Origin: Pseudozyma flocculosa PF-1
Lineage: Eukaryota > Basidiomycota > Ustilaginomycetes > Ustilaginales > Ustilaginaceae
Direction of reading: 5' to 3'
Assembly: GCF_000417875.1 (NCBI RefSeq)
Contig: NW_006920874.1
Coordinates: forward strand, 534,619 to 598,618
Length of the DNA: 64,000 nucleotides
A model generated the notes under the pieces. That model was given only the letters and a program-made list of their open reading frames with translations, ran no database searches and was not told where the DNA came from. Shown one piece after another: positions 31,950 to 42,948 of this stretch. The translations under genes and the position numbers were made by a program. Position 1 is the stretch's first letter; each line of letters opens with the position of its first letter.

Positions 31950-33670
31950 ATGTCGACCTCGACGACCACTTCCCCACTGCCGCTTCCGCAAGCCTCAACG
32001 CTTGGCGGTGCCGCCTCGACGCCCATCGCCGAAGTCAGGACTCAGGCATCGCCGCCCTGCAAACGCAAGGCCCTTTCGCCGCCAGAGGACCCGGCGGGAA
32101 CCCTCTCGACCTCGGACCGCACCTCACCAGCCCCGTCACGGTCATCCCCTCCGTTCTCCTCTTCGTCTTCCTCGGCCAACGCCACCGCATCGGTCCCGAC
32201 AACGGCTGCGACTTCCGCCTCGACCACCACCTCGCCGTTCCGGAACAAGCCTACCGACGAGGAGAAGCGCCAGCGCCGCGAGGCTCGCCAGGCCCGAAAT
32301 CGGCAGTCGGCGCAGAACTCGCGCGAGCGCAAGAAGGTCTATGTCGAGCAGCTCGAGGCCGCCTCGGAAGCCCTGCGCGCCGAGAACGACCGGCTCGTTC
32401 AGCAGCTCCAGCATGAACGCCTCGTCTCGTCGGCACTCAAGACCAACGCGCAAGAACAACAGGCCCGGATCGACGCGCTCGAGGCGCTGGTCCGTGAGCT
32501 GCTCAAGGCCGGCGGCTACGCCCACCTCTCCTCGATCCTCGCCGCCCTGGCCTCCAGTGCGGCGGCGCCCTCCCTCTCTTCCGCTCCCACCGCCACGACC
32601 ACGCCTACCGGCGAGGGCAACCTCGCTGTGACTACCCCTTTGGCCGGTCCTGCCACGATTGCAGCGCCGGTCGCGACCGCTCCCACCACGATCCCCACCG
32701 TCAGCCCGTCGTCGACGTCGCTCAGTGACTTGGACACTTGCCTCCCTGCAGCGGAGGTGAACTGTTCGGCTGCAGCCTCTCTCGCAAGAGAAGGGCAGCG
32801 CCAGCAGTCCCAGCAGCGGGTGTCCTCTCCCCGTCATCGAGTGTCGACAGCGGCAGCGGCGGCGGATCCGGGAGCTGCGTCGCGACCCTCGGCAGCAGCA
32901 TCGTCAGCAGTTCCGTGCCCGAGGCAAGTCCAGCGAGCGTCGCTCTCTCGGCAGGTCATGTTGTTGTCGGCGAGCAGCGCCAAGAGCAGCCGGGTGTCGC
33001 CCCCTGCCGGTCCACCGCGAGCGCCGATCAAGGTGAGATGGACCAGCTCGAGTTCGCCAGCTTCATCGACCTCAAGCAGCTCGGCGGCACCTCCAGCGAC
33101 GGTGACGCGGCGGTTGAAGCTCAAGCTGCGCATCCCGAGGCGGCTTCCCAGGCGGCTAGCGTATCGGTGCCTAGCCCGGTCGCTCCTGCAGCAGCAGGTA
33201 CCGCAGGCGGCCGCGTCATGACGGCGGAGCCCGAGACCGAGTCTTCGAGCCTCGAGCTGGAGCAGATGGGCACCTCGCCGGGCTTTGGACTCCTCAACTC
33301 GCCCTTTGTCCCGCACAAGAAGAGCGCGGAGGAGACGGCCACCGACGCCCTGCTCGCCGAGATCTACGGCGCGTCGCAGCAGCAGCCGAAGCAGGAGCAG
33401 CAAGATGCACACAAGTCGGCCGAGGAGGTACAGATGCTCGAGTCGAGCGACGCCGTCCTCGGCGGTAGCTGGGACAGCGACCAGGCTGCCTGGTCCGCCC
33501 AGTCCGACGGCATGGCGTCCCAAGGCGCATCGCCTTTTGACCTGGTCGACCTGGACATCGAGATCGAGGAGCCGGGCATGGCCATCGCCCCGTCGGATCG
33601 CCAGGCGTTCCAGCCCACCGCGACCGGTCAGCTGGCCTGGGACACGTTCCTCGGCACGATCGCCGTCTAG
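31950..33670 (+). CDS. HAC1: HAC1/CIB1-type bZIP transcription factor of the unfolded protein response
   Basis: bZIP regulator of the ER unfolded protein response (Hac1 in yeasts and moulds, Cib1 in Ustilago maydis, XBP1 in animals). Residues 101-165 form the bZIP, with basic region RNRQSAQNSRERKK (Asn117, Arg125) and a leucine zipper (LRAENDRLVQQL). That basic region is of the Hac1/XBP1 type. Translated without splicing, the frame runs to 33221 (423 aa) with a low-complexity Arg/Ser end. Removing 32749-32813 (65 nt) shifts the frame so that translation continues to 33670 (about 551 aa), through an acidic, Gln/Glu-rich, activation-like C terminus ending AWDTFLGTIAV. The two junctions sit in Ire1-type hairpins. 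In the family only the spliced form is the potent activator. Start: ATG at 31950 (GCCGCCATG), an excellent context. Confidence 0.85.
32738..32760 (+). promoter_or_regulatory. 5' Ire1 cleavage hairpin (predicted)
   Basis: An 8-bp stem (32738-32745 with 32753-32760: TTGCCTCC / GGAGGTGA, two G-U pairs) closes the seven-base loop CTGCAGC (32746-32752). The loop fits the CxGxxGx rule known for HAC1/XBP1 mRNAs, with cleavage expected after G at 32748. Confidence 0.75.
32749..32813 (+). other. Unconventional (non-GT-AG) 65-nt intron, predicted Ire1/tRNA-ligase spliced
   Basis: It starts CAGC and ends CCAG. Both boundaries read CxG|CAGC, so the joint codons (Pro-Ala-Ala) are the same before and after removal. 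Its length is not a multiple of three, so excision moves translation into the frame open to 33670. As I recall, the cib1 intron of U. maydis is also 65 nt. Confidence 0.75.
32807..32821 (+). promoter_or_regulatory. 3' Ire1 cleavage hairpin (predicted)
   Basis: Seven-base loop CAGCAGC (32811-32817) with a four-pair stem (32807-32810 with 32818-32821, two G-U pairs). Cleavage after G at 32813 gives the frame-restoring joint. The stem is weaker than the 5' one. Confidence 0.55.
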
Positions 33671-34356
33671 GGGCTGTGCCACTCGTCGTCGATCCCGCTC
33701 CCTCGTGGTGGGCGTGTACATATCTACCCTCGTCTCTATATCGCCGTTACTGCGCCTCTGTCGGCCCGTCACCTGTACATCTAATCTAGCTCCTCGCTCG
33801 CGCCCTCGCTCGTGATCCAGCTCGAATGACACACTCGATGCTCCTCATCCTAGCTTGCCGGGGTTCGAGTGTGCCTGGTTGTTGGTGTCGTGCCCGAAGG
33901 CGATGGTCGCGTCGGAACCGAGGTCGAGGACCCTAGGCCTGTCTGTACCCCGAATGCGGGTGGCCGTCGAGGTGCAGCAGCGGCAGAGTGGGTGGACCCT
34001 GACGTTTGCCGCCGCTTAGCTTTGCTGCCACGATTTGCTCTCAGCAGCCTGCGTTGGTGCCAGCGCGAAGAGATGGCGGCGGCGACGCACACCTTCTTGC
34101 CATCTGCCACCATCTCGTTGTCCCCCGCTCGGTATCGCTTCCCCTGGTCCCGTGGAAATCGACTGCAATTCGACTCGTCGGTGGCAAGTAGGCTGGGAAA
34201 CAACGTCGACGGCCCGATTCCCAGCGAGGCCATGCGGCACGCCCTGCGAATGGACCGCCTTCGTATCTAGACTCGACTGCGGTACTACCGCGCTGCCGTC
34301 CACCCTACATCGCCCGCCGTCTTTTCATCGTTGCATACTTGTCGCTGCTCGACAAA
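33671..34356. other. Intergenic between HAC1-like gene and coiled-coil orphan
   Basis: 3' flank of the bZIP gene with CTATATCGCC and CTCGCTCGCGCCC stretches, then the promoter and leader of the next plus-strand gene. A 133-codon open frame (33869-34270) carries no recognisable motif. Confidence 0.45.
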
Positions 34357-35932
34357 ATGACGGCCGTCGCTCATGCCAGCTCCATCGGCGCGGCCTTTGA
34401 CGCCCTCGGTCTCGACGAGGGCCGATTGGCCGGCGGTCCTCCTCCTCCCACCTTCTTCCAAGCAACGACCGCGTCCAACATACAAGGCCAGGCCGCCATC
34501 CCCATCTACATTGCGCCACTGAGGGACCGGATCGTCGAGGCATCCGACCGGCACACGTCGCTCACGCAGCGCCTCGAGGCGCTCGGCGATGTGCCCGCGC
34601 GCATGGAGCGGGACAAGGAGGCCCTCTACCAGTGCAGCGGGCGCCTCAGCTCGCTCAGGGCGAGGACAAAGACTTTTGAGAGCGACGACCGCGCTGCCCG
34701 CAAGGCCTACAGCGACAAGGTCGGCAACTTTGCCAAGCGCATCATCAACAAGCGTCCGGCCCGAGGCAGGGCGGTGGCGCTGGCCAAGGACCACCACGAG
34801 AGGGCGCGCACCGACCTCGAGCAGCACCTCGACCTCATCAGGGCGACCGAGGCGGAGCTGTTGCGCATTCGGGCCGAGGTGAGCATGGAGAGGCGTTGCG
34901 AAAGATGATTTGCGAAGAGCGAAGACCGGCTCTGTGACCTCGGACCTTTTCGCTCTGAACTTGCCAACGCCCAGCTATCGGACCTCGAGCTGAAGCAGGT
35001 CGAGTATCTGCAGCTCGTCGAAGACCTCGAGCATCTCAACGACAGCCTCTTTGCGGGGCCCACGCCCGAGTTCCCCGAAGAGGATCTGCTGGAATGGGAG
35101 CACAACGTCCTCGTCGAGACGGGCCGGCAGCTACAGGCCGAGGCCAACCGGGAGCGGCGGGCCCGGCAGCTCCTCAATCAGGCCTCGCCGAGCCTCACGG
35201 CGTGCATCACCGACCTGCGCAAGGCGCTGCAGATCTGCATCGAGCTGGGCGTGGCAAACAACCGCAAGTACTCGCACCAGATGTTTGTCGGCGGATCGAC
35301 GTCGGCGACGGTCAAGGCGACGACGTCGCTGGTGCTGCGGACCAAGACCAACAGCGGCAAGTTCTACACGACCATTGCCAAGGCCAGGGGAAGCCAGGCG
35401 CTCGTCAGGCGCGCACCGGACTTTTCGGTCATCGAGCTACACCTGATGCCCGGTCAGAGGAGCCCGAAGGCCGTCGACGAAAAGGGCCTACACAAGGCCA
35501 TGGAGGGCTCGTACGCGCAGGCCCGCTTTTGCGAGACCTACCTGCGTGACGAGATCAGCCAGTCGGTCGGCCGGCAGGCTAAGCTCAAGGAGCAGGGTGC
35601 GCTCCTCGAGGAGCATATCGCGCAGGCGAGGCGCGAGCTCGATGCCTACCGCAGGCGCATCGTCGTCGCCGTCGCATCGGGCAACGAGGCGGCCCTGCTC
35701 GACGACGTCGCAGCGCTCCCGTCGTGCCCGCTTGCGGACCCGCACCAACCCAAGCGCAGCGTCGCATTCTCGGTCGGGGATCTTGGCGCGCGACATACGC
35801 CAGGCCCGGTGATCCTGGGCAACGTCATCAACGGAGCCATCCTGCGCGAGACGGTGCTCTCGCACACGCGCCAGCGGTCATTTTCGCTCACGACGACGGG
35901 CACCGTCACGCAGCTGGTCGACCTGCGGACCC

Positions 35933-35965
<33 letters not shown>

Positions 35966-36213
35966 AGGCCCAGGTCGGCCGACGAGGCGCCGAGGGCAGC
36001 GACGACGACGGCGGCGAGGGTGTCGAACGACAGGTGGCGGTGCAGTCGACAAAGGACCCCAACGTCGCCGCGACCGTGGCCATGTCGGCCGTCACCGACG
36101 TCGAGTCGCCCGCCGAGAGGCTGCGGAAGGAGGCCCTGCGGAGGCTGAGAGCGATACTGGCCCGCTCGATCGGAACGCCCGAGATCGAAGAGCTGCCTTC
36201 GTACCCCATCTAG
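34357..36213 (+). CDS. Coiled-coil orphan protein with acidic run
   Basis: Exons 34357-34878 and 34975-36213 (GTGAGC...GCCCAG, phase 0) give 586 aa; not recognised. Residues about 50-250 are charged and helical, with heptad-like stretches (RLEALGDVPARMERDKEALY, ERARTDLEQHLDLI, LELKQVEYLQLVEDLEHLN) that predict long coiled coils. A middle part, LGVANNRKYSHQMFVGG, looks globular. A second helical block follows (LKEQGALLEEHIAQARREL). The C-terminal quarter has an Asp run (35938-35964, from GAC repeats) and an acidic linker, then a short helix (AERLRKEALRRLRAILARS) and the end IEELPSYPI. The coiled coils before and after a compact core suggest a structural or membrane-curvature protein, but no family could be assigned. 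Confidence 0.7.
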
Positions 36214-39208
36214 ACCGCTGCGCCCGGCCGCTCACCGGGATCCGTCGACGCGATCTCCTTGGCCTTGCTGTATCCGTACTTCCTCTGCCCTCCTCTGCCG
36301 CTTCACACTCGTCAGTTTCCCATACCGCACTTTTTGTAATTGCCGTTTGCTCTCGTCTCGATTTCGTAATCACGGAGTCGCCGCTCGTAGTCGCTCCTTT
36401 GGCATGCTGACCGTCTCCCCCTCAACCGCTTGCTACGTCGGTTCTTGCACTTGCATCCTCGTTGAGCTCGTCTGCTGAAGGCACGGTCACTGTTTGATCT
36501 GTCCCGAACGTCGTCGAGGCTGTGCAAGTCGAACCGGTACGGGACCGGCTCGGAAGGCGATATCGGATGTACCACGGCGGTACGTTCGGCAGGGAGGCGT
36601 CGATGCTGAGTCTGTGCGGGCCTCTTGGACCGGCCGGCAGCCCTTGGCGCGGCATGGCGGGCCAAGACGTCTCGACGGATCTTGACGGCTTTGGCCGTGA
36701 TTTGATCGCCGACTCTCGTGGCTGGTAAAGCCGGCGTGCTAGCGTACGGTAGGAGGTGAGTAGCATGACAGACGAGTGATCCAGGGACCTGGGTCCGCTT
36801 TAGCCTCGACCTGGCATGGACTGGGGCGGGCGAGACCAGGGAGACGGAGACGCTGGACGCAAGAGGAGGATGTCGTGGGTGCAGATTCGACGCTGCAGAG
36901 AGGGGCTCTCGTCTGGAAGCAAGACGTGCGATGGGCCGTTCGGCCATATCCGCGACGCTCCATGGAGACCTCGTCGGGCTGAGCTGCGAGAAGCGCTCGA
37001 GAAAGGGCAACGGTACGGAACCTACATACGATCGCAGCAAGGTCAGCATCTCCGTCATGTGATGCTGCTGGTCGTTGCCACGAGGCGGCTTCCAAACGCG
37101 GGGGCTCTGCCATGCAACGATTGATAGGAACGCCTGCCCGCGACAAGGATGACTGTGGAGCCGCCCAGCTGGTAATAATTGAGCCTTGGTCGTACGCCGA
37201 CGAGGGCAGAAAGTGCTACGATGCGACCGGGGGAAGCCAAGAGCCGCTTGGTGCCGTACAGGGTCGGCAGGATGCAGGTCCCTAAGTAGTGTCTCGTTGG
37301 GGCCCCACAAATCTCAATCACGACGCCGGGCGGATCGGCTTTCTGGCTAATCGACCGGGGACGAAGTCAGGCGTTGACGAGAGCGACTCTGCATGTCGCT
37401 CGAGGGACGACGGGATGGTCGACGCGCTCGCACCTCTGTTCGGGCCGAATTCGGCGATGGCAGGAGAGGTACGCCGAAGGCTGACGTGACGAGCAGGTCA
37501 AGTCACGGTGATGGCGAACAGGAGAGCAAGGAAAGGGGGCGACGGGAAGGGCGGACGGATGTCTCCGTCTCGCACCCGCGGGCGGGGCGGGGCGGCGCGG
37601 CGAGGCTTGCTTCCTGTCGATGTGTCCGGAAAGCGGAGTGTCGAACTCGGTATAGCCGTAAAGGAGCACCCGATGGACGGTTGTACCGTCGTCACGCACA
37701 GTGCGAGGAGAGGAAGAGTACGAAGGACAGGTGTACATTGGCGGTGTCGAGCTGGAGGCAGCGCAGGGAGACGGGCACGGAGCCAGCTATGGACAGGGAG
37801 CCCCAGGAAGAAGTGAAGGAAAGCAGGGGCGCGACTACGAGCACTCGGGCGGACTCCGCTCGATGGCGACATCAGAGTCTGGACTCGTCGTCGAGAGCAG
37901 TCCGAGCAGGTACGCGGTGTGGTGGCTGTCGTTGCTGTCGGCCAGGATGGTTTATCGCATCTGTATCGTTCTCCGGGCGCTTGGCACGGCATCCGCGTCG
38001 ACGGGCCTGCCAACGACGGGCCAGCGCGACGGCCCCAAATTTGGCATCAGAATGCCAAGACCAGGGACGTGGCATGAATAATCGCCCGCTCGTGCGCATC
38101 TCGCATGAATTCGACCGTCCCGCAGCAGCAGCCGCCTCGGCTATCGCGTACGAGGCGTACGTGGCAGCGCGCGGGATGCGCCTCGGCTAGGCCGCCTGTC
38201 CAACCGCTGCCACGCCCCCGCCCCCGCCTGTCGGGAACCGCCTCTCGTGGCGGGCGAGCTACCGGTGGGTACTACTGGACTCGCCCTCGCCCTCGTTCGA
38301 CGATGGCCCGGGCTGCTCGTCGCCTTGGCTATCGGGATGTCGCGTCTCTGCTCTTGATCGTCAGAGGAGTCCGGCGAGGCGGCAGCGTCCCGCACCCCCG
38401 GCCGTGCTCGGGGACGAGCCAAGGGCCGAGACTCTGGGCGGGCACTGGCACTGGCGGCGGCGACGGCGACAGCGACGACGACGGCAAAACCGCAGTGGAT
38501 CGAATTCGAGGTCCGTCGGGTGTTCGCCGAGGCTCCGCTATTCCTTTTCCGCGAAGGGCATCGGAGGTCAAAGAGGGCGGCATCGGAACACTTCTATGCG
38601 ACGCCCGCTCGCCCACTGGAGGCGACGCCGAAACGTGCCTCGTGGGTTGTTCCTCGTACGCATTGCAGAGTCGTACCATTGGCTGTGCTCGTGGTCCCTC
38701 GCTAGAGCTCAAGCGAGTCTCTTGGCCTTGGCCTCCACGAGACGATGCGGACGGGTAAATGCAGTGCGAGTGGAGCAGGTTCGAGCTACGATACCCGGGC
38801 GCCGACCCAAGCAGCGGGTGAGGGGCACAGGCTGCGAGGTCGCCCGTCTCTTCCGCGATAGCAGTGAGGTTGGCTTGGCAGCGCCCTCGAGAACGGCGAG
38901 CGCCAAGGACAAGAAACGTGAAGCCTCAGTCACGGAGGCAGTTCGGGACCTGCGTACATTGCCATCAAGGCCACGAGCGTCCTGGTTCGAGATCTTGTTA
39001 CGGGAGCAACAACGTGGGCCGTCTCGTTCGGCGGCGATGCGGTTCGACGACGGCAGTCGAGCAGACACGGCGACCGGTCGTCGCAGCGTCAGGTTGTTCT
39101 GGGTGCGAGCCACCGCTGTTGGAGAGCGAGCGGGTCCTGCAGATGGCTGCGAGGCCCACTGCATGCGACGCGAGAAAAAAGTGTGGGGTAGGGCCCTGTA
39201 TCAAGCGC

Positions 39209-39230
39209 GGGGTATCAAGATTGATACCCC
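39209..39230. promoter_or_regulatory. Perfect inverted repeat with TATCAA/TTGATA arms
   Basis: Arms GGGGTATCAA and TTGATACCCC separated by GA. A further TATCAA half-site lies about ten bases upstream. It is about 690 nt upstream of the transporter ATG. It has the form of a dimeric regulator site, and the TGATA core recalls GATA-factor sites without being a perfect match. Confidence 0.45.
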
Positions 39231-39699
39231 ACGCATCAGGCTGCAGCCTCGACCCGTGTGCCGTCCCCCTCGTCCATGCTCACGATAAGCCGACGTGGGC
39301 TATCGCGGAATTATCCAAGGTGCTGTGGTCGGGCACCCTCGTCGTACGGTCCGAGGAGTCGCCGGGTGCCCGAGACAGCGACGACGACGACGACGACGAC
39401 GCCGGTCCGCCTCGTCACGCCATGCCTTGCCCCGCCGTGCTTCGCCTTGGCTCGCCCCGCATTGCCACGCCACGCCTCGCCGTGCCATGCCGCACCGCGC
39501 TGCGCCATGCACATCCTTGTCTGCCAGCCGTACGTCTTGTGCAGTGCCTGCGCTGCCAAGAGGCCCGCACACCCTCGCTCTGCCGTGCTGTGTGAGCATC
39601 GTCGCGAGGCCATGGCGGCGGTCGAGAATTGCGGGGCCCCGCGGCAGGTCCTGTTCTTCTTCGCGTGGCCGCCGCGAGGGATCGTACAGAGCCGCAAAG

Positions 39700-39707
39700 C
39701 TATATAG
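39700..39707 (+). promoter_or_regulatory. TATA box (CTATATAG) of MFS gene
   Basis: CTATATAG 190 nt upstream of the ATG at 39897, followed by a CT-rich leader. The same octamer occurs before the bleomycin hydrolase gene. Confidence 0.6.
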
Positions 39708-39896
39708 GTGCGGCGGTCTGTCTCCCAGTCTACTCATTCCTCCATCAAACCCCTCTCCGGCGACCCAGCCGACGACGACCAACGCCCCCCTGCCGCCCTA
39801 CCCGAAAAAGTTTCGCCCGCCTCGCCGACGCGTCCTGCTCCTTGAACCTCGCCGCGCGCACACCTTACATCGACCTTTACCACTGCAATCGATACC

Positions 39897-41677
39897 ATGG
39901 CGTCCCCTCACGCCGGCTCGCCCGACACGGCGTCGATCGAGAAGCGCGATGAGGCCAAGCTCGAGGGCGGCTACGGCATCGCCCCCGTCCTCACCTCGGG
40001 TCAGCTTTCGATGGCGCACGACGTCGCGACCACCGTCGCCGACGACCACGAGACAAAGCGGATCGTACGCAAGATGGACTGGCATGTACTGCCCATCTGT
40101 TCCGTTCTCTACCTGTTCAGGTGAGTCGATCAAGCCAGGCACTCCACAGCACACAAAAACATCCACGCTGACATTTCCCGATTTTTCCCGAACAGCTTCC
40201 TCGACCGCTCCGCCATCGGAAACGCGCGCACCCTCGGTATGAACGCAGAACTCAAGCTGACTGCATCCCAATATGCAGCAGCACTCTCCATCTTCTTCCT
40301 CCTATACGGTCTCCTCGAGGTTCCAAGCAATATCTGTCTCAAACGCTACGGAGCGAAGCTCTGGCTGCCCGCGATCGTAATTTGCTGGGGCATCATCATG
40401 CTCTGCACCGGGTTTGCGTCCGGATTCGTCTCTCTGTTCGTTCTGAGGCTTCTGTTGGGCGGATTCGAGGCAGGACTGTTCCCCGGCGTCAGTTATCTTC
40501 TCACCGTTCTCTATCCTCGCAAAAACATCCAATTACGCGTCGGGATCTTCTTCTCTGCGGCCACAATCGCTGGCGCATTCGGAGGAGCGCTTGCCGCCGG
40601 ATTCGCGAAGGTTACAACCTCTCAACTTCAAGGATGGTCGTTCATCTTCATCTTCGAGGGCTTGTTGACCATCCTCGTAGGGGTCGTCGCGTACTTTGTA
40701 CTTTTCGACGACGTCAGCAAGGCCAAGTTCCTCTCGACAAACGAGAAGGTCTATTACGAGGAACGGATTCGGTTTGACGGCTCAGACATCCCAATGAACG
40801 ACGAGTTCCGGTGGTCCTTCGTCAAGGCGGCCTTTACGGACTGGAAGACGCTCTTTTCGCTGGTGACCTACGTGTCTACCATCGTCCCCCTTTATTCTAT
40901 CGCGCTCACGTTGCCCGCGATCCTCAAGACGACGCTCAAGTACCCCGCGATCGAGGTGAGTCGCCGGCTACTGCCTGATCGCATTGCCAGAGTGATTCCG
41001 AGCTGACCTCCTCGGTCATTGGACACCTCTGCTTCCTCAGAGCAACCTCCTCACCGTGCCGGTCTACACGTTCGCAGCAATGATCGTCATCCTCTTCGCC
41101 TTCCTCTCCGACAAGTACCAGAACCGAGCGTTCTTTGTGATCCTCGGTAACATCATGTCGGTGATTGGCTGGACGATCTCTCACATATACCTGGTCAAGA
41201 GCCCATGGGTTGCCTACGGAGGTCTTTTCATCGGGGCAGCCGGCGCCTACGGTGAGTCGCGGAACGCGTCTCGCTGCTTCCCCGCTCTGCGCGTCCATCG
41301 TCGCTGATTCGTGCTCTCTTCTGCTTCGACCCGAAGGTGGATTCCCCGGTGTCATCGCCGCGCTTACTCAGAACCTCGGCGGCAAGACGAAGCGCTCGGT
41401 CTCGATCGCGATCAACGTCGGCGTCGGCGGCTTCGGCGGTCTCGTGTCGAGCAACATCTTCTTCCCCCACGAGTCGCCCCAGTACCCGACGGGCCACTAC
41501 ATCAACATCGGCCTCGCCTCGCTCGGTGCCGTCTCGGCGCTCTGCAACGTCGGACTCATCTACCTGGCCAACCAGGCCAAGCAGCGCAAGATCGACTCGG
41601 GCGAGGCCGCCCGCCTGACCAAGGACGAGATTTCGGACATGGGCGACGAGTCGCCCTACTTCAAGTACCGCTACTGA
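39897..41677 (+). CDS. Major facilitator superfamily transporter, anion:cation symporter (Dal5/Tna1-like)
   Basis: Twelve-helix plasma-membrane permease of the ACS family, which takes up allantoate, nicotinate, pantothenate, biotin precursors and similar anions. Exons 39897-40120, 40196-40955, 41041-41251 and 41337-41677 give 511 aa. Family landmarks: KMDWHVLPICSVLYLFSFLD-RSAIGNA (helix 1), LLYGLLEVPSNICLKR (helix 2/loop), RLLLGGFEAGLFPGVSYLL, GWSFIFIFEGLLTILVG and LSDKYQNRAFF. The soluble N terminus (about 60 residues) is acidic and the C-terminal tail ends SPYFKYRY. Coding exons here are lower in GC and use different third positions from neighbouring genes in exon 2, which could reflect another history. 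The substrate cannot be fixed from sequence. Confidence 0.88.
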
Positions 41678-42100
41678 ACAAGGATAGGAGGTGTTACGCA
41701 GACGATCCCCCCGCCGTCGTAGACCATTCGAGCGTCTCTTCCTGTGTTTCGTCCAGACTGTTCCGCTACGTTTTCGCACGACCCACGTTTCCGACGACCC
41801 TGTATCGAGTATGTTCGACGGCCCGTCCTTGCAATCTTCACCCGTAAGAGCCATTTCCGCTACCGTCACGCTCGTTCTCAGCGCCGTGGACGGCGTTGCT
41901 CGCATGTTTGCTGTGCTGCGCGCCCTCGCCGTGAACACGACGTCAGGTGCCTCTTCTCTGGATTCTCATGAGCCATCGAACAATTGTACGACTGATGCTG
42001 TTCGTTGCCGCCATGCCGCCATGCCGCTCTGGTTGACCTTGGTCTCGCTCCCGGCCCTGCCCTGTTGGTTTGGCTGCCTGTCTTCATAGCCCGCGAAATC
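41678..42100. other. 3' flank of MFS gene
   Basis: No coding signal. The sequence gradually changes from the GC-rich norm to the lower-GC block that follows. Confidence 0.45.
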
Positions 42101-42948
42101 TCGCCGATGGCAGGCACCAAAAATCCGGCCCAGTCAAGTGCCCTTCTCAGCACCAAGAATTTGGCCCGGCTATGTACCTGGCTGCCTCCATCTGTGCTAG
42201 AATTGTGGCCCAGCCATCTGCCTCCATCAGCATGAACAGTGCAGTTCTTGTCGCTGATAAAGGGCTTCCGCAGCGCGATGTTGCGCGATATGCAAACGGG
42301 CAATGCACCTGTGAGCTACACTCGAGATTGGCCTGCTTGATGCAGTGCTGCGATATAAACTCCTCCGCATAATTGTCGTTCCTGCCCTCATGCACCACGG
42401 CAAGGCACAAGAGGCGGAAGATTGGCAGCCAACTGATTTGTTCTTTGCCGAAGGGGGGCCAGGAGTTCTTGAGGATGAACTGAAGCTTGCTGGCCCTTTC
42501 AATCTGATCAACACTTGGTATGTTGTCAAGAGTGACCACATTGTGCGGACTCATTTGAAGAGCTGGGATGTCAGGTTCCTTGGGGTAGAAAAAATGCAGC
42601 CCAGCTCTGGGTCTTTCACACCGTGAGCCTCTCTTCGTGCCGTGTTGAACAGGTAGCGCTCGCAAGTTTGCAGCTTGTAGCCACGTACCGCAAGGTTTGT
42701 TACCCCAATACGCAGAGCTGAGATTGTAACCTTCCGGCGGTACTGCTGGCCTTGAGGCCACTGAAATTTCAGCAAAGACAACCTAGCACTGGTTGCTTTG
42801 AACACAAGCATTTGTCGCGCGCGGGTCGGCTCTCGGCTCCGAGAGTCGGCTTGCCTGCCCTTTTCAGGCGCGCAGCTCTCCAGCGTCCCTTTCCTTTGCT
42901 CCTCATCTATCAACTTGCTCCCTCTCCATCCGCACAGCATTGCATCGA

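Larger units (their letters stand above)
36214..39896. other. 3.7-kb stretch without a recognised gene; promoter of MFS gene at right end
   Basis: Only Arg/Ser-rich frames without motifs. Notable items: a GAC trinucleotide run (39380-39402), a CGCCATGCC-like pentamer-periodic stretch (39415-39510), a perfect TATCAA/TTGATA palindrome (39209-39230) and a TATA box (39700-39707). Some frames reach 265-330 codons (for example 36312-37310 minus and 37393-38190 plus), but overlapping frames on both strands are equally long. Confidence 0.4.

Noticed and set aside
32746..32772. Second CTGCAG copy (32770-32775) as 3' boundary of the unconventional intron
   Set aside because: Cutting there removes 24 nt, a multiple of three, and leaves the low-complexity frame; its flanks form a poor stem.
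32725..32807. Conventional intron GTGACT...CAGCAG in the bZIP gene
   Set aside because: It would also restore the frame, but the donor is poor for this genome and it ignores the well-formed heptaloop hairpins; kept only as an alternative in the finding.
38775..38990. GGTTCGAG strings suggestive of a tRNA B box
   Set aside because: No matching A box or cloverleaf could be drawn; the same holds for the GGTTCGAG at about 33863.
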